Assembly (NCBI GenBank): GCA_937136395.1
Contig: CAKZOI010000070.1
Span: 102,563 to 166,562 of the forward strand
Direction of reading: 5' to 3'
DNA: 64,000 nt
DNA from: an uncultured Opitutia bacterium
GTDB taxonomy: Bacteria; Verrucomicrobiota; Verrucomicrobiia; Opitutales; Coraliomargaritaceae
Part shown: positions 19,176 to 27,788 of the stretch, piece by piece
How the letters are laid out: each line of letters opens with the position of its first letter
Position numbering within the stretch: the first letter of the stretch is position 1
Notes under the pieces: model-generated
The model's database searches: none
What the model was told of the DNA's origin: nothing
The model's input: only the letters and a program-made list of their open reading frames with translations
Made by a program: the position numbers and the translations under genes

Positions 19176-19736
19176 ATGTGTCAACGTTGCGAATGGTGTG
19201 GAGACTCGGAACTTTACCAGAAATATCATGATGAGGAGTGGGGCGTTCCAGTCTGGGACGACCGACTACTCTTTGAATTTTTAATACTCGAAGGTGCGCA
19301 AGCGGGGTTGAGTTGGATTACGATTTTGAAGAAGCGTGAAAACTATCGTCGCTTGTATGATGGGTTTGATCCAGCGAAGATTGCGGGTTATGATGCTGCG
19401 AAAGTCGCCGCACTCTTGTCAGATACTGGAATTGTGAGAAATCGCTTGAAAGTCGCGGCATCGATTGGCAACGCGAAGGCCTATCTGCGAATCGTTGAGC
19501 GCGAGGGTGCCTTTGCGCCTTGGCTCTGGCAATTTGTTGGCGGGCAGCCCATACAAAACGCTTGGGCCGAATTTAAAGAAGTCCCCGTGAGCACGCCAGA
19601 GTCAGATGTTATGGCTAAAGCACTCAAACAGGAAGGCTTCAAATTTATCGGCACCACCATTTGCTACGCCTTTATGCAAGCGGTCGGTATGGTGAATGAT
19701 CATACCGCGGACTGTTTCCGGTATGCAGAACTCTAA
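19176..19736 (+). CDS. tag: DNA-3-methyladenine glycosylase I
   Basis: A 186-residue Tag enzyme that cuts 3-methyladenine out of alkylated DNA. The zinc-binding N-terminus (CQRCEWCG, with further ligands near the C-terminus, NDHTADCFR) and the catalytic region LILEGAQAGLSWITILKKR fit the family. ATG at 19176 is preferred over a TTG four codons upstream. Its stop codon lies about 10 bases from the stop of the convergent carbonic anhydrase gene. Confidence 0.95.
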   Translation: MCQRCEWCGDSELYQKYHDEEWGVPVWDDRLLFEFLILEGAQAGLSWITILKKRENYRRLYDGFDPAKIAGYDAAKVAALLSDTGIVRNRLKVAASIGNAKAYLRIVEREGAFAPWLWQFVGGQPIQNAWAEFKEVPVSTPESDVMAKALKQEGFKFIGTTICYAFMQAVGMVNDHTADCFRYAEL

Positions 19737-19746
19737 TCGTTCCAAA

Positions 19747-20340
19747 TCACCCCTTAATAATATCCTGCAGTGGTTTAAGGCGACCGTCTGCTAGGCTGTA
19801 AATCCAGCTGTGAATTTCGATGGACTGGCCGCGTTTCCATGCTTCGCGCAGGATTGCAGTGCGCTTTAAGTTATTCGCCTGGCCGACTACATTCAGCTCA
19901 CAGAGGCGGTCAATTTGCGCTTCTTTGTCTAGCGGCTCTAGCTCGTGGGCGTGTAGCGTTTGAATGTCTTGGATGTGGCGGAGCCAATTGTCGATGATGC
20001 CTATATGGTCGTCTTGTGCAGCTGCGCGAACGCCGCCGCATCCATAGTGACCACATACAATGATGTGCTCAACCTTGAGGATATCCACCGCATACTCTAA
20101 AACCGAAAGTAAGTTTAAATCAGTATGCACGACAACATTGGCGATATTGCGGTGCACGAAAATTTCGCCCGGCATGAGGCCCGTGATCTGATTCGCAGGA
20201 ACACGACTGTCGGAGCAACCAATCCAGAGATACTTTGGGTGCTGTTGCTCCGAGAGTATCTTGAAGAAGTCAGGGTCGTCTTGTGCGACTTGCGCCGCCC
20301 ATTCGCGATTGCGTTCAAGAAGTTTAAAGAGGGTAGGCAT
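19747..20340 (-). CDS. can: Beta-class carbonic anhydrase
   Basis: A 197-residue cytosolic enzyme that interconverts carbon dioxide and bicarbonate. The zinc ligands are recognisable as Cys-x-Asp in WIGCSDSRVPA (about residue 42) and His-x2-Cys in VCGHYGCGGVRAA (about 96-99). The segment GEIFVHRNIANVV is also typical. It is divergent from the MarR gene, 144 bases away, and the operator at 20445 lies between them, so it could be touched by the same regulator, though this is not shown. Confidence 0.95.
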   Translation of the reverse strand: MPTLFKLLERNREWAAQVAQDDPDFFKILSEQQHPKYLWIGCSDSRVPANQITGLMPGEIFVHRNIANVVVHTDLNLLSVLEYAVDILKVEHIIVCGHYGCGGVRAAAQDDHIGIIDNWLRHIQDIQTLHAHELEPLDKEAQIDRLCELNVVGQANNLKRTAILREAWKRGQSIEIHSWIYSLADGRLKPLQDIIKG

Positions 20341-20444
20341 TGTGTTCTATTATTAACGTTTTTTTGATTCAGTCAGCCTTTTGGGGGCACTGCAAGGCTG
20401 AGAAATAATGTTTCTTATACATAATGGTCATAAAAAGGCTAACT

Positions 20445-20463
20445 TATCTTGACATCAAGGTAA
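20445..20463. promoter_or_regulatory. Palindromic operator, site 1 (MarR-type)
   Basis: TATCTTGACATCAAGGTAA, an imperfect palindrome with half-site TATCTTGA, lies 21 bases before the marR start. A nearly identical, more symmetric site lies in front of the doxX gene. The likeness of the two suggests that the MarR protein binds both. The half-site resembles operators of the MhqR group. Confidence 0.75.
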
Positions 20464-20484
20464 TTGGGTGCGATCGTGCTGCCC

Positions 20485-20934
20485 ATGGCAAAGATTTATC
20501 AAAATTCAGGATCACACTTGTTTTTACTCTTCTGGAAAGCGTCGCATGCAGTGATGCGTTACGATCAGGCGAGTATTAAGCAGGCTGGATTTGCCTCACT
20601 GTCTGATTTTGTGGTATTGGAGGTTTTGTTGCATAAGGGGGCGCAGCCCGTGAATGCAATCGGGGAGAAGGTTTTGTTGACCAGTGGATCGATCACTACA
20701 GCGGTCCAGCGTCTAGAAAAAAAGGGTTTGGTCCGTCGCGAGCGTAGCGCAGAAGACGCTCGTGTCGTATTGGTGCACCTGACTGAGGATGGCAGAAATT
20801 TAATTGATACTTCCTTTGAGGCGCATTCGACGAACCTAGACCAGCTCTTCGACACCTTAGACGAAACGGAGCGTGAGCAGTTTGCAGCGTTGATGCGCAA
20901 GGTCGGACAGCGCGCCGTATTGCTGAATGGCTAA
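20485..20934 (+). CDS. MarR family transcriptional regulator
   Basis: A 149-residue winged-helix repressor. The DNA-binding part runs from about 45 to 105: VNAIGEKVLLTSGSITTAVQ (recognition helix) and KKGLVRRERSAEDARVVLVHL (wing with the conserved Asp-x-Arg). The dimerising helices are at the ends. It stands before doxX and pirin genes, and matching palindromes lie before itself and before doxX, so it likely represses both and itself. MarR with a DoxX-type partner recalls the MhqR system for quinones. The ATG at 20485 is preferred over a TTG at 20464, which overlaps the end of the first operator. Confidence 0.93.
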   Translation: MAKIYQNSGSHLFLLFWKASHAVMRYDQASIKQAGFASLSDFVVLEVLLHKGAQPVNAIGEKVLLTSGSITTAVQRLEKKGLVRRERSAEDARVVLVHLTEDGRNLIDTSFEAHSTNLDQLFDTLDETEREQFAALMRKVGQRAVLLNG

Positions 20935-20948
20935 TACTTTTATTTATA

Positions 20949-20967
20949 TATCTTGATATCAAGATAA
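20949..20967. promoter_or_regulatory. Palindromic operator, site 2 (MarR-type)
   Basis: TATCTTGATATCAAGATAA is almost perfectly symmetric and lies 29 bases before the doxX ATG. It differs from site 1 by two bases. It is a likely repressor-binding site over the doxX-pirin promoter. Confidence 0.8.
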
Positions 20968-20995
20968 TTATCAAAACTAAACAGAAAGATACACT

Positions 20996-21433
20996 ATGAA
21001 AGCTAGAGAAATCATCCTAAACACATCAAATACCTTAGCCTTCCTGCCTATTCGGCTTGGGGTTGGGGTCGTCATGGCAGCGCATGGAGCTCAAAAACTG
21101 TTTGGCTGGTTTGGCGGCTATGGGCTACAGGGAACGGGGCAATTTTTTGCGGAGAATTTAGGCTTAAAGCCTGGTGTGCTCATGGCGGCAATGGCTGGTG
21201 GCACTGAGTTCATTGGTGGCTTATTGCTGATTGCAGGCTTTTTGACTCGTTTGTCTGGAGCGGCACTTGTGGGAACGATGTTCATCGCAATTGTGACCGC
21301 ACATCCTGATGCATTTTTCGCATCGAATGGTGGTATGGAATACCCGCTCATGCTGTTGCTGGAGAGTTTGACGCTCGCGATCGGCGGTGGCGGGGCGCTT
21401 TCGGTCGACCAGAAATTGGCGGCTAAAGCGTAG
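20996..21433 (+). CDS. DoxX family membrane protein
   Basis: A 145-residue inner-membrane protein with four predicted helices. The motif LGVGVVMAAHGAQKLFGWFGGYG and the later GGTEFIGGLLLIAGFLTRL are standard for the DoxX family. Members are linked to redox and electrophile stress, for example MhqP in Bacillus. A MarR-type operator lies directly upstream and a pirin gene follows 47 bases downstream, so it is probably induced with pirin when the MarR repressor lets go. Confidence 0.92.
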   Translation: MKAREIILNTSNTLAFLPIRLGVGVVMAAHGAQKLFGWFGGYGLQGTGQFFAENLGLKPGVLMAAMAGGTEFIGGLLLIAGFLTRLSGAALVGTMFIAIVTAHPDAFFASNGGMEYPLMLLLESLTLAIGGGGALSVDQKLAAKA

Positions 21434-21479
21434 GTCGAACCGTTGCTTAGCGAATAAGATTAAGATTAGGAGTCAGATT

Positions 21480-22190
21480 ATGAATACGAAACAATTAACA
21501 CGCTCGGAGGAGCGTATGCGGACGCAGATGGAATGGCTGGATGCCCGGCATAGTTTTTCGTTTAGCGGACATTACGATTCAGAGCGCATGGGCTTCGGGC
21601 CTTTACGCGTCGTGAACGAAGATCGCATTGCCCCGAGTGCTGGCTTTGCGCCGCACCCGCATCGAGATATGGAAATTGTCACGATTGTATTGGAAGGACG
21701 GTTGGAGCACAAAGATAGTATGGGCAATGGCCGTATCATAGAAGCGGGCGACATTCAATACATGAGCGCAGGTTCTGGAGTGACACACAGTGAGTTGAAC
21801 CCTTCGTCAGACGTGCCAGTGCACTTAATGCAGATCTGGGTTGAGCCCAGTGAGAAAGGCCTTGAGCCGCGTTATGCTGATCAGCCTTTGGTCGGTGCTG
21901 AGGACAATCAATGGAGTCTAATGCTGTCGTCCGACGGTCGCGATGGCTCTATGGCGATTCGCCAAGATGCAGAGTTGCGCACTGTGCGGCTGGGCGCGGG
22001 AGCTACCATCGAGTTTGGGGCAGTGGCTTCAGGTCGTGGCCTCTGGGTATTTGTGGTCGAGGGCGCGGTCGAGACTGGTGGTGAAACTATGCAAGCTGGC
22101 GATTCGCTGGCGTTGACTGGTGTAGATGGCTTGGCGCTGCGAGCTGTAGGGATCGCTAAGGTTTTGGTGTTTGAAGTGTCAGTGGCATAG
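21480..22190 (+). CDS. Pirin family protein
   Basis: A 236-residue bicupin protein. The iron-binding residues of pirins are seen as His-x-His in FAPHPHRDMEIVTIV and His-x-Glu in GSGVTHSELNPS, with the preceding AGDIQYMSAGSG. Some pirins act as quercetin dioxygenases, others as redox regulators. The start at 21480 is supported by one of the few clear Shine-Dalgarno sequences here (TTAGGAG, 21466-21472). It is the last gene of the MarR-DoxX-pirin cluster. Confidence 0.92.
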   Translation: MNTKQLTRSEERMRTQMEWLDARHSFSFSGHYDSERMGFGPLRVVNEDRIAPSAGFAPHPHRDMEIVTIVLEGRLEHKDSMGNGRIIEAGDIQYMSAGSGVTHSELNPSSDVPVHLMQIWVEPSEKGLEPRYADQPLVGAEDNQWSLMLSSDGRDGSMAIRQDAELRTVRLGAGATIEFGAVASGRGLWVFVVEGAVETGGETMQAGDSLALTGVDGLALRAVGIAKVLVFEVSVA

Positions 22191-22210
22191 CGGATTTATT
22201 TTGCCTTAGC

Positions 22211-22273
22211 GTAAGTCGGACACTCTTGTCTGGCTCTGTTCGGTTGATGGTCAGGCAAGAGTGCCTAACCTAC
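22211..22273. repeat. REP pair (BIME-like), GTAGGTnAGGCACTC family
   Basis: The left arm (22211-22236) is a degraded copy, GTAAGT, CGGACA, CTCT, TGTCTGG. The right arm (22249-22273, complement) is GTAGGT, TAGGCA, CTCT, TGCCTGACC. Both stems pair although the sequences differ (GGACA/TGTCT against AGGCA/TGCCT). The family recurs at 42411-42491. Confidence 0.75.
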
Positions 22274-22291
22274 TACATAGCCAACCCTCTC

Positions 22292-22921
22292 CTACGAAAG
22301 GCGCTGGGATACGGCTACCCAGATTTGGGCCTGTAGGGTTTCGATGCTTTGGCTTCCGTCGAGCACGAGGAAGCGTTCTGGTTCGGATGCGGCTAGTTTG
22401 AGGTAGCCAGCTCGGACGGCTTCGAAAAATTCGATGGCTTCTTGCTCCATACGATCCAGTTCGCCATTGCCGCGGGCGCGGACTCGGCTCATGCCGACGT
22501 CTGGGGAGAGGTCGATTAAGATGGTGAGTGCCGGGCGGGTGTCGCCGACAGCAAATTGATTGATCCCCGCCACGGATGCGTTGTCGATTTGTCGAGCGAC
22601 GCCTTGGTAGACAGTCGTCGAGTCCATGAAGCGGTCGCAGAGAACGACGTCGCCCGCGTCGAGTGCGGGTTGGATTCGTTTACGTGTGTGTTGTGCGCGG
22701 CTAGCGGTGAAGAGGAGTAGTTCCGCTTCGGGTGACATGCCTTTGCCGGCGTCGTCGTGCTGAAGCAGGTTGCGGATCGCTTCGCCGAGCGGGGTGCCGC
22801 CAGGTTCGCGAGTTTGCACCACGGCGTGCCCTTCGGCTTGCAGGCGTTCGGAGAGCAGGCGGATTTGCGTTGATTTACCGCAACCTTCGCCGCCTTCAAA
22901 TGTGATGAATAAACCAGCCAC
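22292..22921 (-). CDS. tmk: Thymidylate kinase
   Basis: A 209-residue P-loop kinase that phosphorylates dTMP to dTDP. It has the P-loop EGGEGCGKSTQ, REPGGTPLGEAIR, the DRF motif CDRFMDSTTVYQG and a lid region with arginines near SRVRARGN. It lies six bases from the stop side of the PfkB gene start region, on the same strand, so the two are co-transcribed with the PfkB gene upstream. Confidence 0.96.
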   Translation of the reverse strand: MAGLFITFEGGEGCGKSTQIRLLSERLQAEGHAVVQTREPGGTPLGEAIRNLLQHDDAGKGMSPEAELLLFTASRAQHTRKRIQPALDAGDVVLCDRFMDSTTVYQGVARQIDNASVAGINQFAVGDTRPALTILIDLSPDVGMSRVRARGNGELDRMEQEAIEFFEAVRAGYLKLAASEPERFLVLDGSQSIETLQAQIWVAVSQRLS

Positions 22922-22927
22922 GATTGT

Positions 22928-24037
22928 TTACCAGGTGCCGATGAATTCTTGCAGCTCAACGAGTGATGGGCTCACTGCGGTGCGGACGTAAAAGCCTGAG
23001 GTCGCTACAGCAACGGTCAGCGCTGCTGTGGGTGAGAGTCCGATCATTTGGGCGGTGACAAAGCCGGAGTTGAAGTGGTCGCCCGCACCAGTGGTGATCT
23101 TTGGTTTGTCGCAAAAGGGGCCTTTCACGTAGGCAGTGCCTTCAGGAGTGGCGCACGCGGCATCATGTGTTGGGTGCACGACGACGGTGTTGAGTTTTAG
23201 CTTGGTGCGTATGCGTTCGGCGATGACTTGGAGGTTTTCTGAAGTGTTCTCGAGTGGGCTAAAGCCGAGTAGCTTATCCACTTGCTCTGCCTCGCGAAGG
23301 TTGAGACCGAGGATGACTTTGCCAAATTGCTCGAATTGACTGAAGAGGTGGAGCACCTCTAATAAGTCGGCTTCGGAGCGCTTTTCAGGGTCGGCAAGAT
23401 CAAAAAAGAAGATGCGATCCGGATTGGGCTTTACGGTTGGAAGGAGTCTGTCGAGAAAGTCGCGGAAGACGTCGGAGAGGAAGGGGATCATCGTCCAGTT
23501 CACCATCGCGATGCTGTCGGCTTCATTGAAAACTTTGATCAACTCGTCGGTGCCGACTGCGGATACGATGTGCTCGTAGTTGATTTCGTCGAGGCTCGCC
23601 ATTGAGCCCAGCATGATTTTGCCATCGGTAAACTCTGCCGCATGCGTCACGCCAGGATCGGTGATGGAAATGGCATTGGTTTTCTGTGCGAATTCCTCGA
23701 AGACTGGATGAATGACTGTTTTGCCGAGTGCGCCGAGGTAGCGCACTTGGATGCCGTGAGCACTTTGAGCGTTTGCCATGATCGGCCCATTACCGCCGAG
23801 TTTTTCGACGACAGGTGCGAGCTCGATATTGGCGCTTTTACCAGCGGCCGAGCTGATCCGAGCGCCAAATTCGGAAATGGTTTGTATGCGTTCAAATTGA
23901 TCGCCTGGACCATGGCGCTTGTCGACGGGGTGCACGATTTTGTCGACGAAGCCGTCAATGCCGACGAGCGCATTTTTACTGCTTGCGAGGGGGGCGTTCT
24001 CTTTGAGTTCGCTAAGAGTGAGGCTAATGTTATCCAT
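22928..24037 (-). CDS. PfkB-family sugar kinase-like protein
   Basis: A 369-residue protein with the ribokinase/PfkB fold. The catalytic Asp motif near the C-terminus reads TTGAGDHFNSGF (about 325), and the N-terminal sugar-binding region reads LGGNGPIMANAQSAHG (about 80). It is longer than typical ribokinases (about 300-330), with an added N-terminal part (SSKNALVGIDGFVDKIVHPV). The substrate is unknown. It is the upstream partner of tmk with a gap of six bases. Confidence 0.82.
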   Translation of the reverse strand: MDNISLTLSELKENAPLASSKNALVGIDGFVDKIVHPVDKRHGPGDQFERIQTISEFGARISSAAGKSANIELAPVVEKLGGNGPIMANAQSAHGIQVRYLGALGKTVIHPVFEEFAQKTNAISITDPGVTHAAEFTDGKIMLGSMASLDEINYEHIVSAVGTDELIKVFNEADSIAMVNWTMIPFLSDVFRDFLDRLLPTVKPNPDRIFFFDLADPEKRSEADLLEVLHLFSQFEQFGKVILGLNLREAEQVDKLLGFSPLENTSENLQVIAERIRTKLKLNTVVVHPTHDAACATPEGTAYVKGPFCDKPKITTGAGDHFNSGFVTAQMIGLSPTAALTVAVATSGFYVRTAVSPSLVELQEFIGTW

Positions 24038-24197
24038 TTATCAATGTATTCGAGAGATTTTGTAGTTAGTTGTCGCTAGGGCCGCAAACCATTTGTGTAT
24101 AGGCTGTGAAAAGCTTTTTCGGTTTTTTGCTGGCAGGGACTTGAACGCCTGTAGTTAATAGCTGTCTATTCAGTAAACATCTTTTAGTATATAGTTT

Positions 24198-24932
24198 ATG
24201 AGCCTTCCTTTCGCCTTCGATTCATTGTTAATTTTCGCTGCCTCTGGTCCGAATGTGTTCACGTATTTTGGTCAGTCCAATTTTGCGGGCAAAATCGTTA
24301 TACTGATCTTAGCGGTATTCAGTATTGTGGCGTGGACAGTGATGCTCGGTAAGCACCTCGATCTGTCGAAACTTCGCTCGCAGAATTTGCGCTATGAGCG
24401 TGCGCTGAGTAAAGAGGCGCACTTACTTGCACTCGATGCGGAACGCCCGGGTAAGGGGAGTGGCCTGTATTACAATATCGTGCGCGAGGCCTTGGAGGCA
24501 TTTTATCGTTACGGTGGCGCTGAAGTTGATGGCGACACGCACCGCGCCACCTTGCGTATGGGGCATGTCGAAAATGCCCTACAACGTGCGGTTGCTGAGC
24601 AGATAATTCGCTACGAAACGAAGATGGTATTACTTGGATCGATTGTTACAGGAGCTCCATTTTTGGGTCTACTGGGCACGGTGTGGGGTGTGATGGATGC
24701 CTTTGGCGGTATGGCAGGTGCGGGTTCGGCAAGTTTGCAAAGTCTTGCGCCAGGTGTTTCTGGTGCCTTGTTGACTACTGTTATGGGACTCGTGGTCGCG
24801 ATTCCATCGGTGTTTGGCTACAACTACTTGCTGCAAAACACGAAGATCGCCGTTGTCGAGTTGGAGAACTTTGCGAGCACCGTCGCTGACCGTATCGAGC
24901 TCGAAGCTCAAGCCGCCGCGGCGGATGCCTAA
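24198..24932 (+). CDS. exbB: MotA/TolQ/ExbB proton channel family protein
   Basis: A 244-residue inner-membrane protein with one N-terminal helix (about 32-50), a cytoplasmic domain, and two closing helices. The conserved GAPFLGLLGTVWGVMDAF and LTTVMGLVVAIPSVFGYNYL carry the threonines that line the proton path in TolQ/ExbB. With the following ExbD and TonB genes it forms an energy-transducing complex for outer-membrane transporters. TolQ-TolR is an alternative name, but the linked TonB-type gene favours ExbB. Confidence 0.9.
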   Translation: MSLPFAFDSLLIFAASGPNVFTYFGQSNFAGKIVILILAVFSIVAWTVMLGKHLDLSKLRSQNLRYERALSKEAHLLALDAERPGKGSGLYYNIVREALEAFYRYGGAEVDGDTHRATLRMGHVENALQRAVAEQIIRYETKMVLLGSIVTGAPFLGLLGTVWGVMDAFGGMAGAGSASLQSLAPGVSGALLTTVMGLVVAIPSVFGYNYLLQNTKIAVVELENFASTVADRIELEAQAAAADA

Positions 24933-24971
24933 GGTTATACGTTAGCCATTATTCATTAACTATTAAAAACC

Positions 24972-25385
24972 GTGGCTCGTAAATTTCATCGAAAAAACAG
25001 GCTTTCTGCGCTGACTGAGATCAACGTTACGCCGTTGATCGACCTCGCGTTTGCATTGTTGATTATCTTCATGATCACCACGCCGCTATTGGAACAGACG
25101 ATTGAGGTGAATCTTCCCGTCGAGGGTGCCAAAGCGCAGCCAGAAGAACGCGCCGATTTTCAAAGTATTTCAATCGATAAAGCGGGTGACTACTATTGGG
25201 GCGAGAATCAGGTGAGCATTGTGGAGCTCGGTGATTTGTTGGATACACTGGTGATGGATGCAGATCCTCCAGTGTTGAGCATTCGCGCCGATTCGACTTT
25301 GCCGTATCAAAAGGTCATCACCGTGGTGGATATGATTAAGCAACGTAAACTTTCTAAGATTAGTCTCGATACTAAGGTCGAATAG
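24972..25385 (+). CDS. exbD: ExbD/TolR family biopolymer transport protein
   Basis: A 137-residue protein with a short basic cytoplasmic N-terminus, one helix (about 22-42) that carries the proton-accepting Asp in NVTPLIDLAFALLIIFMIT, and a periplasmic domain. It couples proton flow through ExbB to TonB. The start codon is GTG. It lies 39 bases behind exbB and seven bases before the tonB gene. Confidence 0.92.
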   Translation: MARKFHRKNRLSALTEINVTPLIDLAFALLIIFMITTPLLEQTIEVNLPVEGAKAQPEERADFQSISIDKAGDYYWGENQVSIVELGDLLDTLVMDADPPVLSIRADSTLPYQKVITVVDMIKQRKLSKISLDTKVE

Positions 25386-25392
25386 CGAAGCC

Positions 25393-26154
25393 ATGAACAT
25401 CCGCAAAAATCAAGCTTTCTGGACCTCGGTGATTCTTCACCTTGTGGTGCTGTTTGCCTTGTTGCTCGGAGTGATCATTGAGGCCTTAAAGCCTAAGGAA
25501 GAAGAGCTGCATGTTTTTCAAATGGTGGATCCCGCGAGTCAGAATGTGGCTCAACCGAATCCGCCACTCGATGTGCCAGAGGAGATGCAAGAACCAGAGT
25601 TGGATTTGCCCGATATTCCGGCGTTAACTCCACCGCCAGAGCCGCCACCTCCCCAGCCAGTAGAGCCTACTGCACCGCCGACACCCGCGCCGCCTAAGCC
25701 GAAGGATCAGTCGATGAGCTATGAGGAGTTTATAAAGCAAAATCCAATCAAGACGCCGAAGCCACCGAAACCACCGACTCGAAAGCCGATTGAGAAAATT
25801 GAGATTAAGCCAGATGTTTTCCGCGTTCCAGATACGTATATTCCTTCACAGTCGAATCAACAAATGTCGCCTCAACAGCAAGATGCGATACGGCGCTATG
25901 TCGGTCAGATCTCCGCGATGTTGAACCGTGCATGGGTGAAACCAGGCAGTCTCGCAGGACGTGATCTCAAGGTAGTCGCGATTTTCTACGTCGATTCATC
26001 CGGTCGTATCAGTAACATACGCTTTCAACCAGGGTCCGGAAATGCGGCATTCGACACATCTGTGAAAGCCGCGTTTGCGAAGATTCGCACCGCAGGGCCA
26101 ACTCCCACTGGCAAGGGGCAGGAGATAAGGATCAGCTTTAATATGTTGGATTGA
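25393..26154 (+). CDS. TonB-family energy transducer
   Basis: A 253-residue protein with an N-terminal membrane helix (about 10-32), a long proline-rich periplasmic spacer (about 50-125, PPPEPPPPQPVEPTAPPTP) and a C-terminal TonB/TolA-type domain (about 165-253; VVAIFYVDSSGRISNIRFQ). The C-terminal domain carries energy to outer-membrane receptors, or to Pal if the system is Tol. It is the third gene of the exbB-exbD-tonB operon and ends before a cluster of REP elements. Confidence 0.88.
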   Translation: MNIRKNQAFWTSVILHLVVLFALLLGVIIEALKPKEEELHVFQMVDPASQNVAQPNPPLDVPEEMQEPELDLPDIPALTPPPEPPPPQPVEPTAPPTPAPPKPKDQSMSYEEFIKQNPIKTPKPPKPPTRKPIEKIEIKPDVFRVPDTYIPSQSNQQMSPQQQDAIRRYVGQISAMLNRAWVKPGSLAGRDLKVVAIFYVDSSGRISNIRFQPGSGNAAFDTSVKAAFAKIRTAGPTPTGKGQEIRISFNMLD

Positions 26155-26174
26155 TTGGGTCCTTCAAATTGAAG

Positions 26175-26268
26175 GTAGCGGCGCGCGTCCCTGCGCGCCA
26201 CACGTTGGACCTGTTTTACCTATGGTGGCCTGTGCTCTGCAATGGCGCGTAGGGACGCGCGCCGCTAC
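26175..26268. repeat. REP pair (BIME-like), GTAGCGGC/GTCCCT family
   Basis: The left arm (26175-26199) is GTAGCGGCGCGC, GTCCCT, GCGCGCC. The right arm (26244-26268, complement) is GTAGCGGCGCGC, GTCCCT, ACGCGCC. This is the same family as 11771-11853, where the stem is GGTC/GACC. Confidence 0.78.
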
Positions 26269-26278
26269 CTTCTTTTCT

Positions 26279-26355
26279 GGAGGGCAGACCTCTATGTCTG
26301 CCGTTCGTCTGGCGGTGTATCGAATGATGGCGGGCGCATCAAGTTGCGCCCCTAC
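26279..26355. repeat. REP pair (BIME-like), mixed GGAGGG and GTAGGGG arms
   Basis: The left arm (26279-26302) is GGAGGG, CAGAC, CTCTAT, GTCTG, CC. The right arm (26329-26355, complement) is GTAGGGG, CGCA, ACTTGA, TGCG, CCCGCC. The two arms belong to different families found elsewhere in the window, so this pair is a composite. It lies directly beside the preceding pair. Confidence 0.72.
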
Positions 26356-26371
26356 AAATTTTGGTTTACAC

Positions 26372-26405
26372 AAAAAAGGCCGCCCTCGAAAATGAAGGCG
26401 GCCTT
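26372..26405 (-). terminator. Intrinsic terminator behind dapL
   Basis: On the minus strand the stem AGGCCGCC/GGCGGCCT with a 12-base loop is followed by six T. It lies 25 bases behind the dapL stop codon and would stop dapL transcription. The plus-strand side lacks a T run. Confidence 0.9.
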
Positions 26406-26429
26406 GTCGTTTAAAGATCCAGCAGACGC

Positions 26430-27674
26430 TTAGAACGCGAACTGATACTTCGCGAGGCGCTGGCCGATTTCGGCAGCGATGGCTTTTTCAGCATCTACAC
26501 CCTTTGCCGCAAAGGTTACAGAGAAGCGGACGAAGCTGCCGCAATCATCCCAAGGCACTGTGCTGATCAACTCATTGGTGATGAGCCACTGGCTGAACGC
26601 TTCACCGCTATCGAACTCAGTGGTTACGCCGTCAATGGTTGCGGACTTTGGAGCGTTCACATAGAGGAAGAAGCTGCCTTTTGGCTTTTTAGCCGAGAAG
26701 CCTGCGCTGTTGAGTGCTTCAACGAGCAAGTCCATGCGGCGAGAGTATTTACCAGCGATCTCTTCAGTGATTTGCGGGTTTGCCAGTGCGACTGCACCAG
26801 CTTTCTGGATCGCCAAGAACTGACCGGAATCGGAGTTGTCCTTCATGTCCGCATATGCCTTCACGATGAGCGGGTTGCCGACCACGAAACCGATACGCCA
26901 GCCAGTCATGTTGTAGCTCTTCGATAGCGAGTGGAGCTCGATGGCGACTTCCTTCGCACCTTCGACCTGGAAGATCGATGTGGGCTCACCTTCGAAAATC
27001 AAGGATGAGTAGGCGGCATCTTGAAGAATGATCAAGTTGTTAGCCTTGGCGAAGGCGACTGCCTTTTCGAAGAACTCAAGTGTCGCGGATGCCCCAGTTG
27101 GGTTGTTTGGGTAGTTGAGCACCATGATCTTCGCCTTGGCGAGCACATTGGCTGGCACTGCATCGAGGTCGGGTAGGAAGTCATTCGCCTCCTCAAGCTT
27201 CATATTGTAAACCTCGCCACCGAGATATTTGGCGTGTGTGCCGAGCACTGGGTAGCCAGGCACGGTCATGAGCACGTAGTCGCCTGGGTTGATGAAGCAG
27301 GCAGGGATCATGGACAGCGCAGTCTTAGAACCAATGGAGTGGACCACTTCGGTGTTTGCGTCGATGTCGTTGACGCCAAAGACGTCGGCCATGTATTGAG
27401 CGGCAGCTTTTTTGAAATCGTCACCACCATTGTCGGCGTAGCCACGGTTTTCTTCTTTGGCCGCTTCCGCTTGCAGTGTTTCGATCACGATGGGGAAGGC
27501 CATTTCGTCCGGTTCGCCCACGCCCATGTCGATGAGGTCGACGTCAGGCTTGGCTTCTTTAGCTGCCTTTTTCGCGCGTTTGATCTTCTCAAACTTATAG
27601 ATGGCGGTGGATTTGCCGTATTGATTGCCGCCGATGCGCTCGGCGAAAAGTTCTTGGATGTAAGGATCGCTCAT
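26430..27674 (-). CDS. dapL: LL-diaminopimelate aminotransferase
   Basis: A 414-residue class I/II PLP aminotransferase. The opening (ERIGGNQYGKSTAIYKFEKI) and MGVGEPDEMAFP match DapL, which makes LL-diaminopimelate directly from tetrahydrodipicolinate, bypassing the succinylated or acetylated steps of lysine and peptidoglycan synthesis. The PLP lysine is in LHSLSKSYNMTGWRIGF, and NYPNNPTGA and QDAAYSSLIF are typical. It is a single gene with its own terminator. This route is known in chlamydiae, plants and several Verrucomicrobiota. Confidence 0.93.
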   Translation of the reverse strand: MSDPYIQELFAERIGGNQYGKSTAIYKFEKIKRAKKAAKEAKPDVDLIDMGVGEPDEMAFPIVIETLQAEAAKEENRGYADNGGDDFKKAAAQYMADVFGVNDIDANTEVVHSIGSKTALSMIPACFINPGDYVLMTVPGYPVLGTHAKYLGGEVYNMKLEEANDFLPDLDAVPANVLAKAKIMVLNYPNNPTGASATLEFFEKAVAFAKANNLIILQDAAYSSLIFEGEPTSIFQVEGAKEVAIELHSLSKSYNMTGWRIGFVVGNPLIVKAYADMKDNSDSGQFLAIQKAGAVALANPQITEEIAGKYSRRMDLLVEALNSAGFSAKKPKGSFFLYVNAPKSATIDGVTTEFDSGEAFSQWLITNELISTVPWDDCGSFVRFSVTFAAKGVDAEKAIAAEIGQRLAKYQFAF

Positions 27675-27788
27675 AATGATATAGCCTAATTTTTAATAGC
27701 TAGTGGCTAAGAGTTGGTCTGGGTTGATTTATGAATAGTATTGTGAAAAAGTAGGTAAGCGCTACGAAATCAATGCGAAAACCTAATT

